Below are positions 22,455 to 32,640 of a stretch of DNA of 64,000 nt, in pieces. Position numbers and translations under genes: made by a program. The DNA lies in the NCBI GenBank assembly GCA_047967505.1, contig CM106539.1; one strand, 5' to 3'. The notes beneath the pieces were generated by a model, which did not search any database, was not told the origin of the DNA, and was given only the letters and a program-made list of their open reading frames with translations. The DNA is from Dipteris shenzhenensis (Eukaryota > Polypodiophyta > Polypodiopsida > Gleicheniales). Position 1 is the stretch's first letter; each line of letters opens with the position of its first letter.

Positions 22455-23618
22455 ATGGCTCAAAACAACCCCAATGAAGTGTTTGGAGTCCTCACACAGG
22501 AGGATAAGTTGGATGGCACCAACTACTCCTTGTGGAGTTTTATGGTTCGCAACATCTTGGTTGGCATACATCTTTGGGATTATGGCAATGGAGATGAGGT
22601 AAGGCCAGATTCTGTGACTACACTTGTTACTCCTACAACTGGAGGCAAGGGTAGAGGTCAAAACGCAGCACAAGTAATTGGAGCAGCTGCTGCTCCAGTG
22701 GCTCCCACAGCAGAGCAGAACAAATGGGATTCTTGGGATGCACAAGCTCTTTCTGTGATTTCTCTTTCTGTCAAGAGGTTCATTATTCCTCACATTCGGT
22801 CATGCAAGACCTCAAAGGCAGCTTGGGAGATTTTAGAGAGTATGTTTGCAGCAAGAAATCATGCCAGAGTTTCCTTCCTGAGGAGAGAGTTATCTCATAT
22901 GCATATGGATGAGGGAGATTCCATGAATGCTCACATCACAAAGCTTCAGGATTTGAGGGAGCAGTTGCTGAATATAGATGAAGTTACTCCAAATTCAGAG
23001 ATGATTACCACCACTCTGAATTCTCTTCCTGAGTCTTATCTTGGTTTCCACGCCTCGCTAAATTTGTCATTGAGGAGGGGCAACAATCCTCTCTCCTTTC
23101 ACGAGTTGGTAGGACTTATGTTGCAGGAAGAGTAGACAAGAAGAAATATGGCAACACGGGCTGGCAAGCATGCCATGCTTTCTAAGTTTAAGCCCAAAGG
23201 AAAAGGGCAGCAAAGGCAACATGCCAATCAGCCCGCACATCAGCATAAAGCTGATTCAGGACAGCCCTTTTATAAGGCTAAGGGTGATGCAGATAAACCT
23301 AAAAAGAAGGGCATTTGTCACTACTGCAAGAAGCCAGGTCATTATATTGGTGAATGCAAGAAGCGCATAACTAAAGAAAAGAAATGGGATTCAGATATGG
23401 CTATCTCAAATGCATCAGCTCCTAATGCACATGATGGGGGAGATGTTACAACCAACTTTGTGGAAGAGCAGTATGCCTTTTTGTCTTGCATTTCAGATTT
23501 TTCAGTGGATAGTTCAGTTACTACATCCACTATTGAGGATGATCCATATGCTTTCTTGACTTGCAGTTATGACCCTTCAAAGGATGCATGCTCTCTCACT
23601 GAATACTTGGTATTTTGA
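22455..23618 (+). pseudogene. Copia A gag with CCHC zinc knuckle, one nonsense codon
   Basis: Start ATG at 22455 (MAQNNPNEVFGVLTQEDKLD), chosen because copy B starts the same way at 25430. Contains the UBN2/Gag features LDGTNYSLWSFMVRNILVG and AWEILESMF, then RRELSHMHMDEGDSMNAH. TAG at 23133-23135 interrupts the frame, where copy B has CAA (Gln). After it the frame resumes to CHYCKKPGHYIGEC (near 23316-23357), a complete CX2CX4HX4C knuckle. The frame then runs into the DP-rich spacer and stops at 23618, one frameshift short of the protease. Gag would form particles and the knuckle would bind RNA. Confidence 0.85.
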
Positions 23619-23629
23619 TAGTGGTGCTT

Positions 23630-23796
23630 CTTCTTTTTCTTTTTCTTTTTCTTTTTCAAAGAAAGAAACCTTCTATTAATGCTTGAAAGATTTTCATACA
23701 AGACAGCAGCCTCGAAGATGCTGAGTATGGAAAAAACCAGAAAAGGCTGAAAGAAAAACCAGCCTGTTCCAGAGAAACCCAACTCACTGCCTAGGG
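23630..23796 (-). mobile_element. Short antisense retroposed insert with A-rich tail
   Basis: About 167 bp present in copy A but absent from copy B, replacing roughly 26612-26727 of the B sequence. On the minus strand it ends in (aaaag)n from about 23657 down to 23630, like the A-rich 3' tail of a LINE or other retroposon. The body has no coding signal I can identify. It splits the protease just after its DSGA motif ('gatagtggtgc'). No target-site duplication is visible. Confidence 0.55.
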
Positions 23797-24811
23797 GATC
23801 CTCACATCCACTGATCGCACAGATTTCAGAATTATAGATGTTCTTTATGTGCCACGTATAAATAAGAATTTTCTTTCAATGTCCTCTCTCAATAGAGGAT
23901 GATTTCACGTTATATTCGATGATGCTAAGTGTGCAGTCAGAGACAAAGAGAATGACTATGCTTTGATGTTGTCTGGCACTTTGTATCGGGGTCTTTTTCA
24001 GCTTGACATTTATGAGAAAAGATCCGATCTTACACTTTCAGTGAGCACTCCCACTGCTGCGATGCAGAATGCGGAGTTATGCCAAATCTTACACTTTCAG
24101 TGAGCACTCCCACTGCTGCGATGCAGAATGCGGAGTTATGGCATGCCACATATGGGCACATGAGCTATGGCAGCCTGATGACACTTCAGAAGCATGCTAT
24201 GGTTGATGCATTGCCTCCTTTGGAGTCACCTCCTTCTCATGCATGTGAGGGTTGCATCCTTGGCAAGATCCATAGATTTCCTTTTAAGAAGGATGGTGCA
24301 ATAAGAGCTACTTGAAAATTACAGCTCATACACAGTGATGTCTGTGGTCCCATGAGGACACCTTCTTTTGGTGGTTATCTCTATCATGTTACATTCATAG
24401 ATGACTTCACCAATTATACTTGGGTTTATGGTCTTAAGGCAAAATCAGAAGTGTTTATGCATTTCAAACACTTTGTGGCTATGGTTGAGAATGAGACAGG
24501 ATTCAAGGTGCAAGCACTTTGCTCAGATAGAGAGGGGGAGTATATATCTCATGAGTTTGAAGCATTTTTGAAGGAGAAAGGCATCACGCATCAGCTTACA
24601 ATGAGGCTTACACCTAAGCAAAATGGCAAAGCTAAGCGCAAGAATCGCACTCTTATGGAGATGGATAGATGCATGCTTACTAGTAGGAAGTTGCCTCACA
24701 GGTTTTGGCTCAAAGGCCTCATGTGTGTAAATTATGTTTTGAATCGGGCTCCCACAAAGGCTTTGAAGACAATCACTCCCTATCAGGCATGGCATGGGAG
24801 AAAGCCTGCAG
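23797..24811 (+). pseudogene. Copia A protease end, pre-integrase zinc finger and integrase core
   Basis: Resumes with the protease C-terminal part (DVLYVPRINKNFLSMSSLNR). The pre-integrase region follows: LWHATYGHMSYGSLMTLQ, then ACEGCILGKIHRFPF, giving the HHCC zinc finger. The core follows: LIHSDVCGPMRTPSFGGY with the first Asp, then CSDREGEYISHEF with the second. The third acidic residue, normally in (A/P)ERKNRT, is replaced: the sequence reads KAKRKNRT. A stop near 24315 and frame changes also occur. Catalytically dead. Confidence 0.85.
24029..24146 (+). repeat. 59-bp tandem duplication inside Copia A
   Basis: 'cttacactttcagtgagcac' through 'gcagaatgcggagttatg' occurs at 24029 and again at 24088. 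Copy B shows this start once, near 26953. The period is not a multiple of 3, so it shifts the frame. Confidence 0.92.
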
Positions 24812-24842
24812 TGCCTCGTCCATACACTTTCTACTCCAGCAC

Positions 24843-25207
24843 CGTACAAGCACCGTACAACAACTCGTCCATACGTCATTGGCAGTCCGTACAGCTCCGC
24901 TTCCATCACCGTTCGTACAACAGTACATAGCCATACTGTTTGTCATTGTCCGTACAAGCGTCGCACAGGAAGCCATATTGTGATATCCCATCCGTACTGT
25001 ACAAACAGTCCGCACGCCGTACAATACATGCACTATATCTGCACGTACTGCGTAGCTCCATAGTCCGTACGCCCGTACACACTGCAATCAAATGTCGTAC
25101 AATCCAACATACATCCGTACACGCCCTGCATCCGTACATTTGCCGTACAGGCCGTACATCCGTGCATTTGCCGTACAATCAGTTCCGTACATTTGCAGGC
25201 ATCCGTA
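24843..25207 (+). promoter_or_regulatory. GTAC-rich array in the Copia B leader (SBP-like sites)
   Basis: I count 20 GTAC tetramers in about 365 bp, again mainly CCGTAC. TNCGTACAA matches lie at 24912-24920 and 24949-24957. The order and spacing differ from copy A, so the array evolves quickly while keeping its core motif. Confidence 0.6.
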
Positions 25208-25429
25208 CATTGTGCAGATTTTACTTGCAGGGTCTTCTTGCAGGACTACTTTGAAGACACCTTCCTTTGCAGGTTCTTCTCTTTGCAGAGAAATTGAGAC
25301 TTTTGAGTTCTTTGCAGGCACATTGCATTTTTTTAGGTAGATTTTTTGCACACTTTGGTTATGCATTTTACATCCCAGGAAGGTAATTCACTTGTCTAGT
25401 TTGCTGCATTTTTTAGTTATCTAGCAGAT

Positions 25430-26345
25430 ATGGCTCAGAACAATCCCAATGAGGTCTTTGGAGTCCTCACACAGGAGGATAAGTTGGATGGCACTAACTA
25501 CTCCTTCTGGAGCTTTATGGTGCGCAACATCCTAGTTGGCAGACATCTATGGGATTATGTCAATGGAGATGAGACAAGGCCAGAAACTCTGGCTACACCT
25601 GTCACTCCTACAGGTGGAGGCAGGGGTAGAGATCAAGGTGCAGGACAAGTGGTAGGAGCAGCCGTTGCTACTTTGGTGGCTCCCACACTGGAACAGAAAA
25701 GGTGGGATTCACGTGATGCACAAGCTCTTTCAATCATTTCCCCTTCTGTCAAAAGGTTTATCATTCCTCACATTCGGTCATGCAAGACCTTGAAGGCAAC
25801 TTGGGATATTTTAGAGAGCATGTTTACAGCCAGAAATGATGCCCGAGTCTCATTCCTAAAGAGAGCTATCTCATACACATATGGATGAGGGTGATTCCAT
25901 GAATGCTCACCTCACCAAGCTTCAGGATTTGAGGGAACAATTGCTGAATATAGATGAGATCATTCTTGATTCAAAGATAATTACCACGACTCTGAATTCT
26001 CTTCATGAGTCCTATCTCGGTTTTCATACCTCACTGAATTTGTCATTGAGGGGAGGTAGCAATCCTCTTTCTTTTCACGAGTTGACAGGACTCTTGTTGC
26101 AGGAGAAGCAAACAAGAAAGAACATGGCCACAAGGGCTCGCGAGCATGCCATGCTTTCAAAGTTCAGGCCCAAAGGGAAAGGGCAGTAAAAGCAACATGG
26201 AAATCATCCCACACATCAGCATAAAGCTGATTCCACAGACAGCCCTTTTATAAGGCTAAAGGTGATGCAGAGAAACCAAAGAGGAAAGGCATTTGTCACT
26301 ACTGCAAGAAGCCGGGTCACTACATTGGTGAAGAATAGCAACAGA
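25430..26345 (+). pseudogene. Copia B gag, frameshifted and nonsense-mutated
   Basis: Starts at ATG 25430 (MAQNNPNEVFGVLTQEDKLD). Closely parallels copy A up to about 25870, where a 2-nt loss shifts the frame; it continues as MDEGDSMNAHLTKLQDL (25881-26189). CAA of copy A has become TAA just after KGKGQ (26187-26189). The nucleocapsid knuckle CHYCKKPGHYIGE loses its last Cys, because sequence after IGE is altered and stops. B therefore has different lesions from A in the same gene. Confidence 0.85.
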
Positions 26346-26427
26346 GAAGAAAAAGGATTCGGGTTTGGCTGTCTCAGATGCATGAGCTCCTAATGCACAT
26401 GAAAGAGGGGATGTTACAGCCAACTTT

Positions 26428-26970
26428 GTGGAAGAGGATTACGCCTTTTTGTCTTGCATTTCAGATTTTCCAGTGGCTGGTCCCGATACTACATCCACTC
26501 TTGAGGATGACTCATATGCTTTCTTGACTTGCAACTATGACCCTTCGAAGGATGCATGCTTTTTCAGTGTCAATGAGACACCGAACATATGGTATTTTGA
26601 TAGTGGTGCATCCAAGCACATCACCTCAAGGAAGAGTCTTTTTGCATCTCTGCATGCACCGCCTACTAAAAAGAAGATGACATGTGCAAACAATTCTTCT
26701 TATTCAGTGTGTGGAGTGGGTGACATCATACTTACCTCCACGGATGGCACAGATTTCAGAATTACTGATGTTCTTTATGTGCCAGGCATAAAGAAGAATT
26801 TTCTTTCAGTGTCCTCTCTCAATCGAGAAGGATTTCAGGTTATCTTTGATGATGCTAAGTGTGATACAAAGAGAATGATTATGCTTTGATGTTGTCTTGC
26901 ACTTTGTAACAGGGTCTTTTTCAGCTTGATATTTATGAGAAAAGATCCGATCTTGCACTTGCAGTAAGCA
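26428..26970 (+). pseudogene. Copia B protease
   Basis: Contains WYFDSGASKHITSRKSLF, the Copia retropepsin active site (D-S-G-A), then SVCGVGDIILTSTDG and DVLYVPGIKKNFLSVSSLNR. This region shows what copy A lost to its insert. It ends in a frameshift near 26870. About 190 bp of pre-integrase region, including the HHCC finger seen in copy A, are missing at 26970. Confidence 0.85.
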
Positions 26971-26974
26971 CTCC

Positions 26975-27850
26975 CCCTTTAAAAAGGATGGTGTAGTACG
27001 AGCTACTCGCAAATTACAGCTCATACATAGTGATGTATGTGGTCCCATAAGGACACCTGCTTTTGGTGGTTATTTGTACTATGTCACATTTATAGATGAC
27101 TACACAAAGTATACATGGCTCTATGGCTTGAAGAAAAAATCAGATGTGTTTATGCATTTCAAACACTTTGTGGCCATGGTTGAAAATGAGACAGGACTAA
27201 AGGTGCAGACACTTCGCACTCATAAAGGAGGGGAGTATATGTCTCATGAATTTGAGGCATTTTTTAAGGAGAAAGGCATCACACATCAGCTTACGGTGAG
27301 GCTTACCCCTCAGCAAAATGGCAAACCTGAATGGAAAAATAGAACTCTCATGAAGATGGATAGATGCATGCTCACTAGCAATAAGTTGCCTCATAGATTT
27401 TGGCTCGAAGGCCTTATGTGTGCCAATTGCGTTTTGAATCGGGCTCCCACAAAGGCTTTGAAGACAATCACTCCCTATCAGGCTTGGCATGGGAGGAAGC
27501 CTTCAGTGGATCACTTTCGTGTTTATTGGCCACGTGCCTCTGGAGTTTCCACATAAGTTGTCACATAAGGCACTAAAGTGCATCTTTGTTGGGTATAGTG
27601 CACAAAGCAAAGGCTATTGTCTCTACAATCCTGCCACACGCAAGATTTTTGTGAGTAGAGATGTCATTCAGCTCATACACATGTTGAATTCACTATTCCA
27701 GATTCTTCAGATGATGTTTTTGAGGGGATGCGTCCTATTGCTTTTGGTTCCCCAGCTGAGGCTCATGCTGAAAATCAGGATTTACCACAACCTCCACCTG
27801 CTCCACATGCCCCGATTCTCAACCACATGCTGAATTTGTTCCTCCCCAGG
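26975..27850 (+). pseudogene. Copia B integrase core and C-terminal region
   Basis: HSDVCGPIRTPAFGGYLYYV holds the first catalytic Asp, and PQQNGKPEWKNRT keeps the Glu. The second Asp site reads RTHKGGEY, where other Copia have RTDxGGEY/RSDRGGEY, so Asp is replaced by His. After a frameshift near 27530 the C-terminal stretch ALKCIFVGYSAQSKGYCLYN, then TRKIFVSRDVI, follows. This would insert the cDNA into DNA, but the copy is inactive. Confidence 0.85.
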
Positions 27851-28029
27851 CAGTGGATGATGTTGTCAGGCAAGAGATTCAAGAGATACATGCAGCAAAA
27901 ACAGTCCCGAGCTGGTTGCTACAAACTCTCAGGGAGAGTAGACTTAAGGCACCTTTGCCTGGCAGGACTCGTAGTGCAGTAAGGCACGCAGGGGGGCTCT
28001 TTCTTATGAGTCAGTTTATGCAGGTACTC

Positions 28030-29255
28030 TTCTGATGAAGAAGAACTTGAAACTTTTGAAGAAGCCAAGGATAAAGTGCACTGGATGAATGCCATGCACA
28101 ATGAATTGCAGTCCATTGAGAAAAATCAGACTTGGGATGTTGTGGATTTACGACCAAGGAAACATGCCGTTGGTACCAAATGGGTTTTCAAAGTTAAAAG
28201 GAAGTCAGATGGGTCTATTGAAAGGTACAAGGCACGGCTGGTTGCCAAAGGCTATGCTCAGAAAAAGGGCATAGATTATGAGGAGACTTTTGCTCCTACA
28301 TCCCGGATGACAACCATCAGATCAGTTATTGCCATGGCTGCAAATTTTGTTTGGAATGTCCATCAGTTGGACATAAAAACAGCTTTTCTTAATGGGGACT
28401 TGCAAGAAGAGGTTTATGTCAAACAACCTCCTGGATTTGAACTTTTGGGCAATGCACTTCAAGTTTGCAAGCTGAATAAAGCTTTATATGGGCTGAAACA
28501 AGCCCCACGTGCATGGTATGCCAAGATTGATGCCTTCCTGCCAAGTAAGGGGTCACACAATAGTCCCACACAAAGCACCCTCTACATCAAGAAGGATGGG
28601 GGGGATATTTTGTTCATTATTCTTTATGTAGATGACATGCTGCTCGCATGGTCAAATGAGGAAATAAGCAGATTTCAAGGCTGAATTGAAAGCTGAATTT
28701 GACATGACACATTTGGGAATGTTAAACTTCTATTTGGGGATCCAGTTTGAACAAAACAAGCGTTGCATTGTTATGTCTCAATCCAAGTATGTGCATAGGT
28801 TCAACATGCAAGATTATAAGCCTACAACCACACCCACGGAGCCAACTTTGAAGCTTACTATGTATGATGCAAGTGAATCAATGGATGTCACACTTTACAG
28901 CCAGGCTATTGGATGCCTCATTTATTTGTGCGATACACGGCCCGATATTCAGTATGCAGTATCTCAGGTGAGTAGGTATATGCACAAGCCAAAGACAACA
29001 CATTGGCAGGCTGTAAAACGCATCTTCCATTACTTGCAAGGCACAAAATCTTATGGCTTGATGTTTCCCAAGGGGGGTGACTTGCAAATGCATGCTTACA
29101 GTAACTCAGATTGGGCTAGAGACTATGACACCATACAGTCCACTCTAGTGGTAATTGTTTCTTTTTGGGCAAAGCTTGCATTTCTTGGCTGAGCAAGAAA
29201 CAATCTACTGTGCCTAATTCCTCATGTGAAGCTGAGTACAGAGCAACTTTCACTG
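28030..29255 (+). pseudogene. Copia B reverse transcriptase and 5' part of RNase H
   Basis: RT begins MHNELQSIEKNQTWDVVDL and contains GTKWVFKVKRKSDGSIERYK, ARLVAKGYAQKKGIDYEETF, VHQLDIKTAFLNGDL (first Asp), LYGLKQAPRAWY and ILYVDDMLL (catalytic YVDD intact). A frameshift at 28684 moves to MTHLGMLNFYLGIQFE and then the connection and RNase H start (CLIYLCDTRPDIQYAVSQVS, HAYSNSDWA). A second frameshift near 29150 leads to SWLSKKQSTVPNSSCEAEYR, which runs into the nested element. Confidence 0.88.
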
Positions 29256-29666
29256 TGACAGTTAAATAATTTTTGGCGCATTGGGCCCAAGTCTATAAAA
29301 GGGACCCAGAGGTCCAGTTCTCAGAGAGCTAGCTGATGAGAGCAAGTCTCGTTCCCAGGTGCTAGGCCTGATCCTGGATTGAGTTGCGGACGCACGCCTG
29401 CATCTTAGCGTAGCCCAAGGCCCAGCAGCTGATCTCAGGCCTCATGGCGCCACTTGGTGGTATGGGACACCAGGCTGGTTAGGATCTAGTTGGGAGTTCG
29501 TGCCAGTAGCTCAGCTCGTGGCTCGAAGGGGACGTATCCGAATTCGGGATCGCATCCCGTAGATGTCGTGGTTGGGTGGTGAGTAGCCTGCTCAAATTCC
29601 TCACGTTTGGTGTGTTCTTGTGTTTGCTTGCAGATCAGAGGTTTCAGGAGTGTTGGGGACATGTCA
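29256..29666 (+). repeat. 5' LTR of the nested element
   Basis: About 411 bp; has a TATA-like tctataaaaggg (near 29293) and ends in ...gtca. The exact left end is uncertain because the first 20-50 bp differ between the two LTRs. Confidence 0.75.
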
Positions 29667-29668
29667 GT

Positions 29669-29680
29669 TGGTATCAGAGC
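29669..29680 (+). other. Primer-binding site, initiator tRNA-Met
   Basis: TGGTATCAGAGC, complementary to the 3' end of plant initiator tRNA-Met, lies 2 nt after the LTR end. This is the usual minus-strand primer site of plant LTR retrotransposons and fixes the element as plus-strand. Confidence 0.9.
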
Positions 29681-30151
29681 CAACTCTTGAGGTAGGAATC
29701 TCTGTTACGAGTAAATTTGGACGAGTTTTTCTCCAGGTATGCCTCAATTTCAAAATTCATGTTCATGCCCTGCAAGTGCTTGTTGGTTCATCGTTAAGGG
29801 TTGTGGCTTTGGATTGGGAAAGAAGGAAGGAGAAAGTGAGAGAAGGGTGAATTCGTTGCTAGATGTGAAGGGCTAAGAGAGAGAGAGAGGTGTGGTTAGC
29901 AGGGAGCAGTGAGGTCCGGTAGAGAAGTGCAAAGGGAGCCGTGAGGCAAGTGTAGTGCTGAGGCGAACCAAGGGGATCCCACGTACGGGCTAGCTGCTCA
30001 AGGAACATGTTGGCAGGCAGAAGAGGAGCACAAGAAGGTGCGCAGCAGGCTGGAGCTTGGTTGGGTTCAAGGCAATTCAAAATGATGCTGCAAAGACATT
30101 CTTGCAAGACATGCAAGAAATGTTGCAGTTTGCCAAGGAGTCTATTAGAAA

Positions 30152-30345
30152 TGACCAAGATCGGGAGATTTTATGCTAATAGACATCGTTCACCCAGAGA
30201 GTTCTCTGACGGAACGATGGTATATTTACATATTCCCAAGGAATCCAAGAGCCTAAGTACTAGTTTGGTTCCGAAATTATCCCCCAGATCCTGTGGTCCA
30301 TTCAAGATTATTAAAATAAATGGACCAGTTGCATGGATTGTGGTA
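30152..30345 (+). pseudogene. Gypsy integrase C-terminal fragment in the nested element
   Basis: The frame that is open at 30007-30375 includes FYANRHRSPREFSDGTMVYL, then LVPKLSPRSCGPFKIIKING. This is the post-core region of Ty3/Gypsy integrase (F..GD.V.L ... KL.PR..GPF.I). It is the only pol sequence left, so the nested element is a deletion derivative of a Gypsy element. The start of the frame is ordinary leader sequence. Confidence 0.75.
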
Positions 30346-30412
30346 TCTGACGTGTACCGGGGTACACAAGACTAGCTCAGGTAGCCAAGGGAGGCTTAGG
30401 GCTAGGCAGGCT

Positions 30413-30737
30413 TGATTTTCGGGTTGAGTGGCAACGGTACGAACCAATTAGAGGTCTTCGCTATTTTTGGCATATTGGGCCCAGTCTATAAAAGGGGCCC
30501 AGAGGTTCAGTTCTCAGAGAGCCGATGGGAGCAAGTCTCGTTCCCAAGTGCTAAGTCTGATCCTGGATTGAGTCGCAGACGCGCGCCTGCATCTTAGCGT
30601 AGCCCAAGGTCCAACAGCTGATCCCAGGCCTCATGGCGCCACCTGGTGGTATGGGACACCAGGCTGGTTAGGATCTGTTGGTGTGTTCTTGTCTTTGCTT
30701 GCACATCAGAGGTTTCAGGAGTGCTAGGGACGTGTCA
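30413..30737 (+). repeat. 3' LTR of the nested element
   Basis: Begins after the purine-rich 'aagggaggcttagggc' and ends ...gtgtca at 30737, where Copia RNase H resumes. It carries the same TATA-like tctataaaaggg as the 5' LTR. Confidence 0.75.
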
Positions 30738-30985
30738 GTCCTTCTCCAATTCTCACTGATAATCAGAGTGCTATAGCAGTGGCAAAGAATCATGTGTTTG
30801 ATACTCCCACGAAGCACATTGAGGTTCATTATCATTATGTTAGAGAGAAGTTGCATGCAGGGGAGATCAATATGATCTATGCGTCAACACATGATAATGT
30901 TGCAGACATCTTCACCAAAGCACTTCCACGTGAGAAGTTTGAGGCATTTCACAGTGCCCTGAACTTATCTCCTTTTGGTGATTGA
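30738..30985 (+). pseudogene. Copia B RNase H, 3' part
   Basis: Resumes with PSPILTDNQSAIAVAKNH, then HIEVHYHYVREKLHAGEINM and HDNVADIFTKALPREKFEAF, the conserved C-terminal end of Copia RNase H. It ends at the stop in 'ggtgattga' (30983-30985), about 40 bp before the 3' LTR, as expected for a complete Copia 3' end. Confidence 0.88.
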
Positions 30986-31025
30986 TCACTTCCTTGTACA
31001 TCATCACATTGGCACTGTAGGAGGG

Positions 31026-31249
31026 TGTTTAGTATTATTGGCATATTCTAGGCAGTTGCCAATGTAATCCATAAGTGAGTTAGGGGCACCTTTTCCCTCA
31101 CTAGAGGTTTTTCCCCCTAACCACAATTAGTGGGTTAGTGTGGTTTAGTCACTTAACCACCTCCTCACTTGTAGTCTCTCAATCTTATCTATTCAACTTC
31201 TACGTTTTGCTCTCTGCTCTCTTGCTTGCTTCTTGCTCCCATTCCAACA
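31026..31249 (+). repeat. 3' LTR of Copia B (about 224 bp)
   Basis: Starts TGTTTAGTATTATTGG right after a short purine tract (gtaggaggg) and ends ...CATTCCAACA. Size, TG...CA ends and position after RNase H fit a Copia LTR. No second copy exists in the window to confirm the boundaries. Confidence 0.7.
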
Positions 31250-32018
31250 ATTATGAGACATGACTTATAAGTTGCAACTGTCAACACCACTGAGAAGGAC
31301 ATCATTAAGTTTCTGAATGACATGGGTCATTTCTCCCGAGTACTACCAAGAAAAAGAGACCACCTATTTGCTCTTACTTAGTGGGAGCCCCACCTTGCAA
31401 ACAGTAGCTATTTGAATCCTCTCACAAGACTGCATGTCAAGCCCAGCTGAGACCAAGAAAAGAAACAAGTAAATAGCTTGCCAAGTCTTGAGTCTATAAT
31501 TTTAGAGATTTTTATTATGAACTTTGAATTCTTGACATTGCAGTTTCAACAATTGACTTTTATCAACTTTGTGACTTGTCACAGATTGAGCATGGACCAA
31601 TTCCATAAGCTTTGGCATTGCCAACCTATGCCTTCTTGAGAAGTATAGAGCTTCACATTACTCCAGTAGTATTGAGTGGAAGCCAAAGCAAGTGAACCCT
31701 AACGTGTTGAAGTCGAAGCCTCTCAACATGTCCATCATTCAATGCTCTCAAAAGAATGATGGCATCTATAACTTTTTGTAGAGAGAATATGCTTCACTTT
31801 TGATGCCAAACAACTTGATTGCTCGAAGTCATGGCCGTGGGACAAGAGCAATTCGAGATGTACAGGATACACCTGCACAAAGGTGCAAACTCAGACATCA
31901 TAGCACCGTAGCCAATTCAAAGTTATCGACGTCGCTAACGATGATCTCGTGGCACACAGGAAGTTCTAGGGCTTCTTCATCACGGCGCCAAGGCAAAGTT
32001 GAGCTTGAGTATTGGGAG
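31250..32018. other. No gene recognised
   Basis: Open frames are short and without motifs. The last 150 bp before 32019 run into the purine-rich 'gggaggag' that precedes the LTR-like sequence, so this may be the far 3' end of a decayed LTR element. Confidence 0.4.
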
Positions 32019-32020
32019 GA

Positions 32021-32640
32021 GTGTTATGTCCACGCATAGATATAACTAGGCTATTGTTATGAAGGTCAAGTTAACCTATCGTCATGTGTCCTAACCGGGG
32101 CATTCTTGGGAGGGGGACCTCCTGCAAATGCCTAGCTAGGTTGAGAGCCAGGTTGCCTGACCTCTAGCTCGAGGGTGGTCATGGGGGATCTATGGTTGGG
32201 TGGTGATGCACTAGCCTATCTACCACATGTGTCCTTGTGTTTGAATTTTGATATAAGATTATGCTTGAAGGTTAGCACAGAGATAGAGGAGATCTGGATC
32301 CCTAGCTTAGGAGTTGTTTCCTTTGGTATTCGAGCAAACTCTATCTTCTTGATTCTAGAGCTTTGAATGTTTTGTTTGCCTTTTGCAATTGCTTGTGTGT
32401 GATTGTGTGCTAGAGGATGGACCAGAGAATTTGTGGTGCTTGAATTTTGAGGTATTGCTTGAAGTTTTAAGCAGCAAGAGAGAATAAGAAGCTGAACTGT
32501 AAATTCCGTTTTTGTTCGAGTTGCAATGGTTTTTGTTTTCCATGCCTCTGTTTGCAAGTTAGAACACCGAGTGTTGAGGAAGGTCGAGAGAAGAGCAGGG
32601 AGAGAATTTGCAGCAAATTCAGAGTGTTTTCAGTGAAAAC
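32021..32640 (+). repeat. Probable solo or truncated LTR, related to the nested element's LTR
   Basis: Begins TGTTATGTCCACGCATAG just after 'ttgggaggag', a typical PPT/LTR junction. It shares 'tggttgggtggtga' and 'gt(g/t)tccttgtgtttg' with the LTR at 29256-29666 (near 29570-29632), so it belongs to a related family. The right end is not defined; 'tggtgcccgagg' near 32664 could be a primer site but is not the usual plant sequence. Confidence 0.45.

Larger units (their letters stand above)
21571..24811 (+). mobile_element. Copia element, copy A, truncated at both ends
   Basis: Leader, gag, protease start and integrase of a Ty1/Copia element, very similar to copy B at 24812-31249. The left end abuts the Gypsy LTR end (21563) and begins inside the GTAC-rich leader. 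The right end breaks off after AWHGRKPAV in the integrase (24811), where copy B's leader begins. No LTR of its own is visible. Lesions include a nonsense codon in gag, a foreign insert at 23630-23796, a 59-bp duplication and a lost catalytic Glu. Confidence 0.88.
29256..30737 (+). mobile_element. Short Gypsy-derived LTR element nested in Copia B
   Basis: Two direct repeats (about 29256-29666 and 30413-30737) share 'attgggccc', 'tctataaaaggg', 'cagttctcagagagc', 'catcttagcgtagcccaagg' and the end 'gacrtgtca'. A primer-binding site follows the first repeat. Only about 750 bp of internal sequence remains, with an integrase tail. The right LTR lacks about 115 bp present in the left, near 30678. 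No TSD was identified, and about 60-70 bp of Copia RNase H is missing at the insertion. Confidence 0.8.
24812..31249 (+). mobile_element. Copia element, copy B, with 3' LTR and nested insertion
   Basis: Leader, gag, protease, integrase, RT and RNase H in Copia order, ending in a short LTR (31026-31249). The 5' LTR is absent: the left end starts within the GTAC-rich leader directly against copy A's integrase. A 1.5-kb LTR element interrupts RNase H at 29256-30737. Coding lesions include frameshifts, nonsense codons, a deleted pre-integrase zinc finger, and a catalytic Asp in integrase changed to His. Confidence 0.88.
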
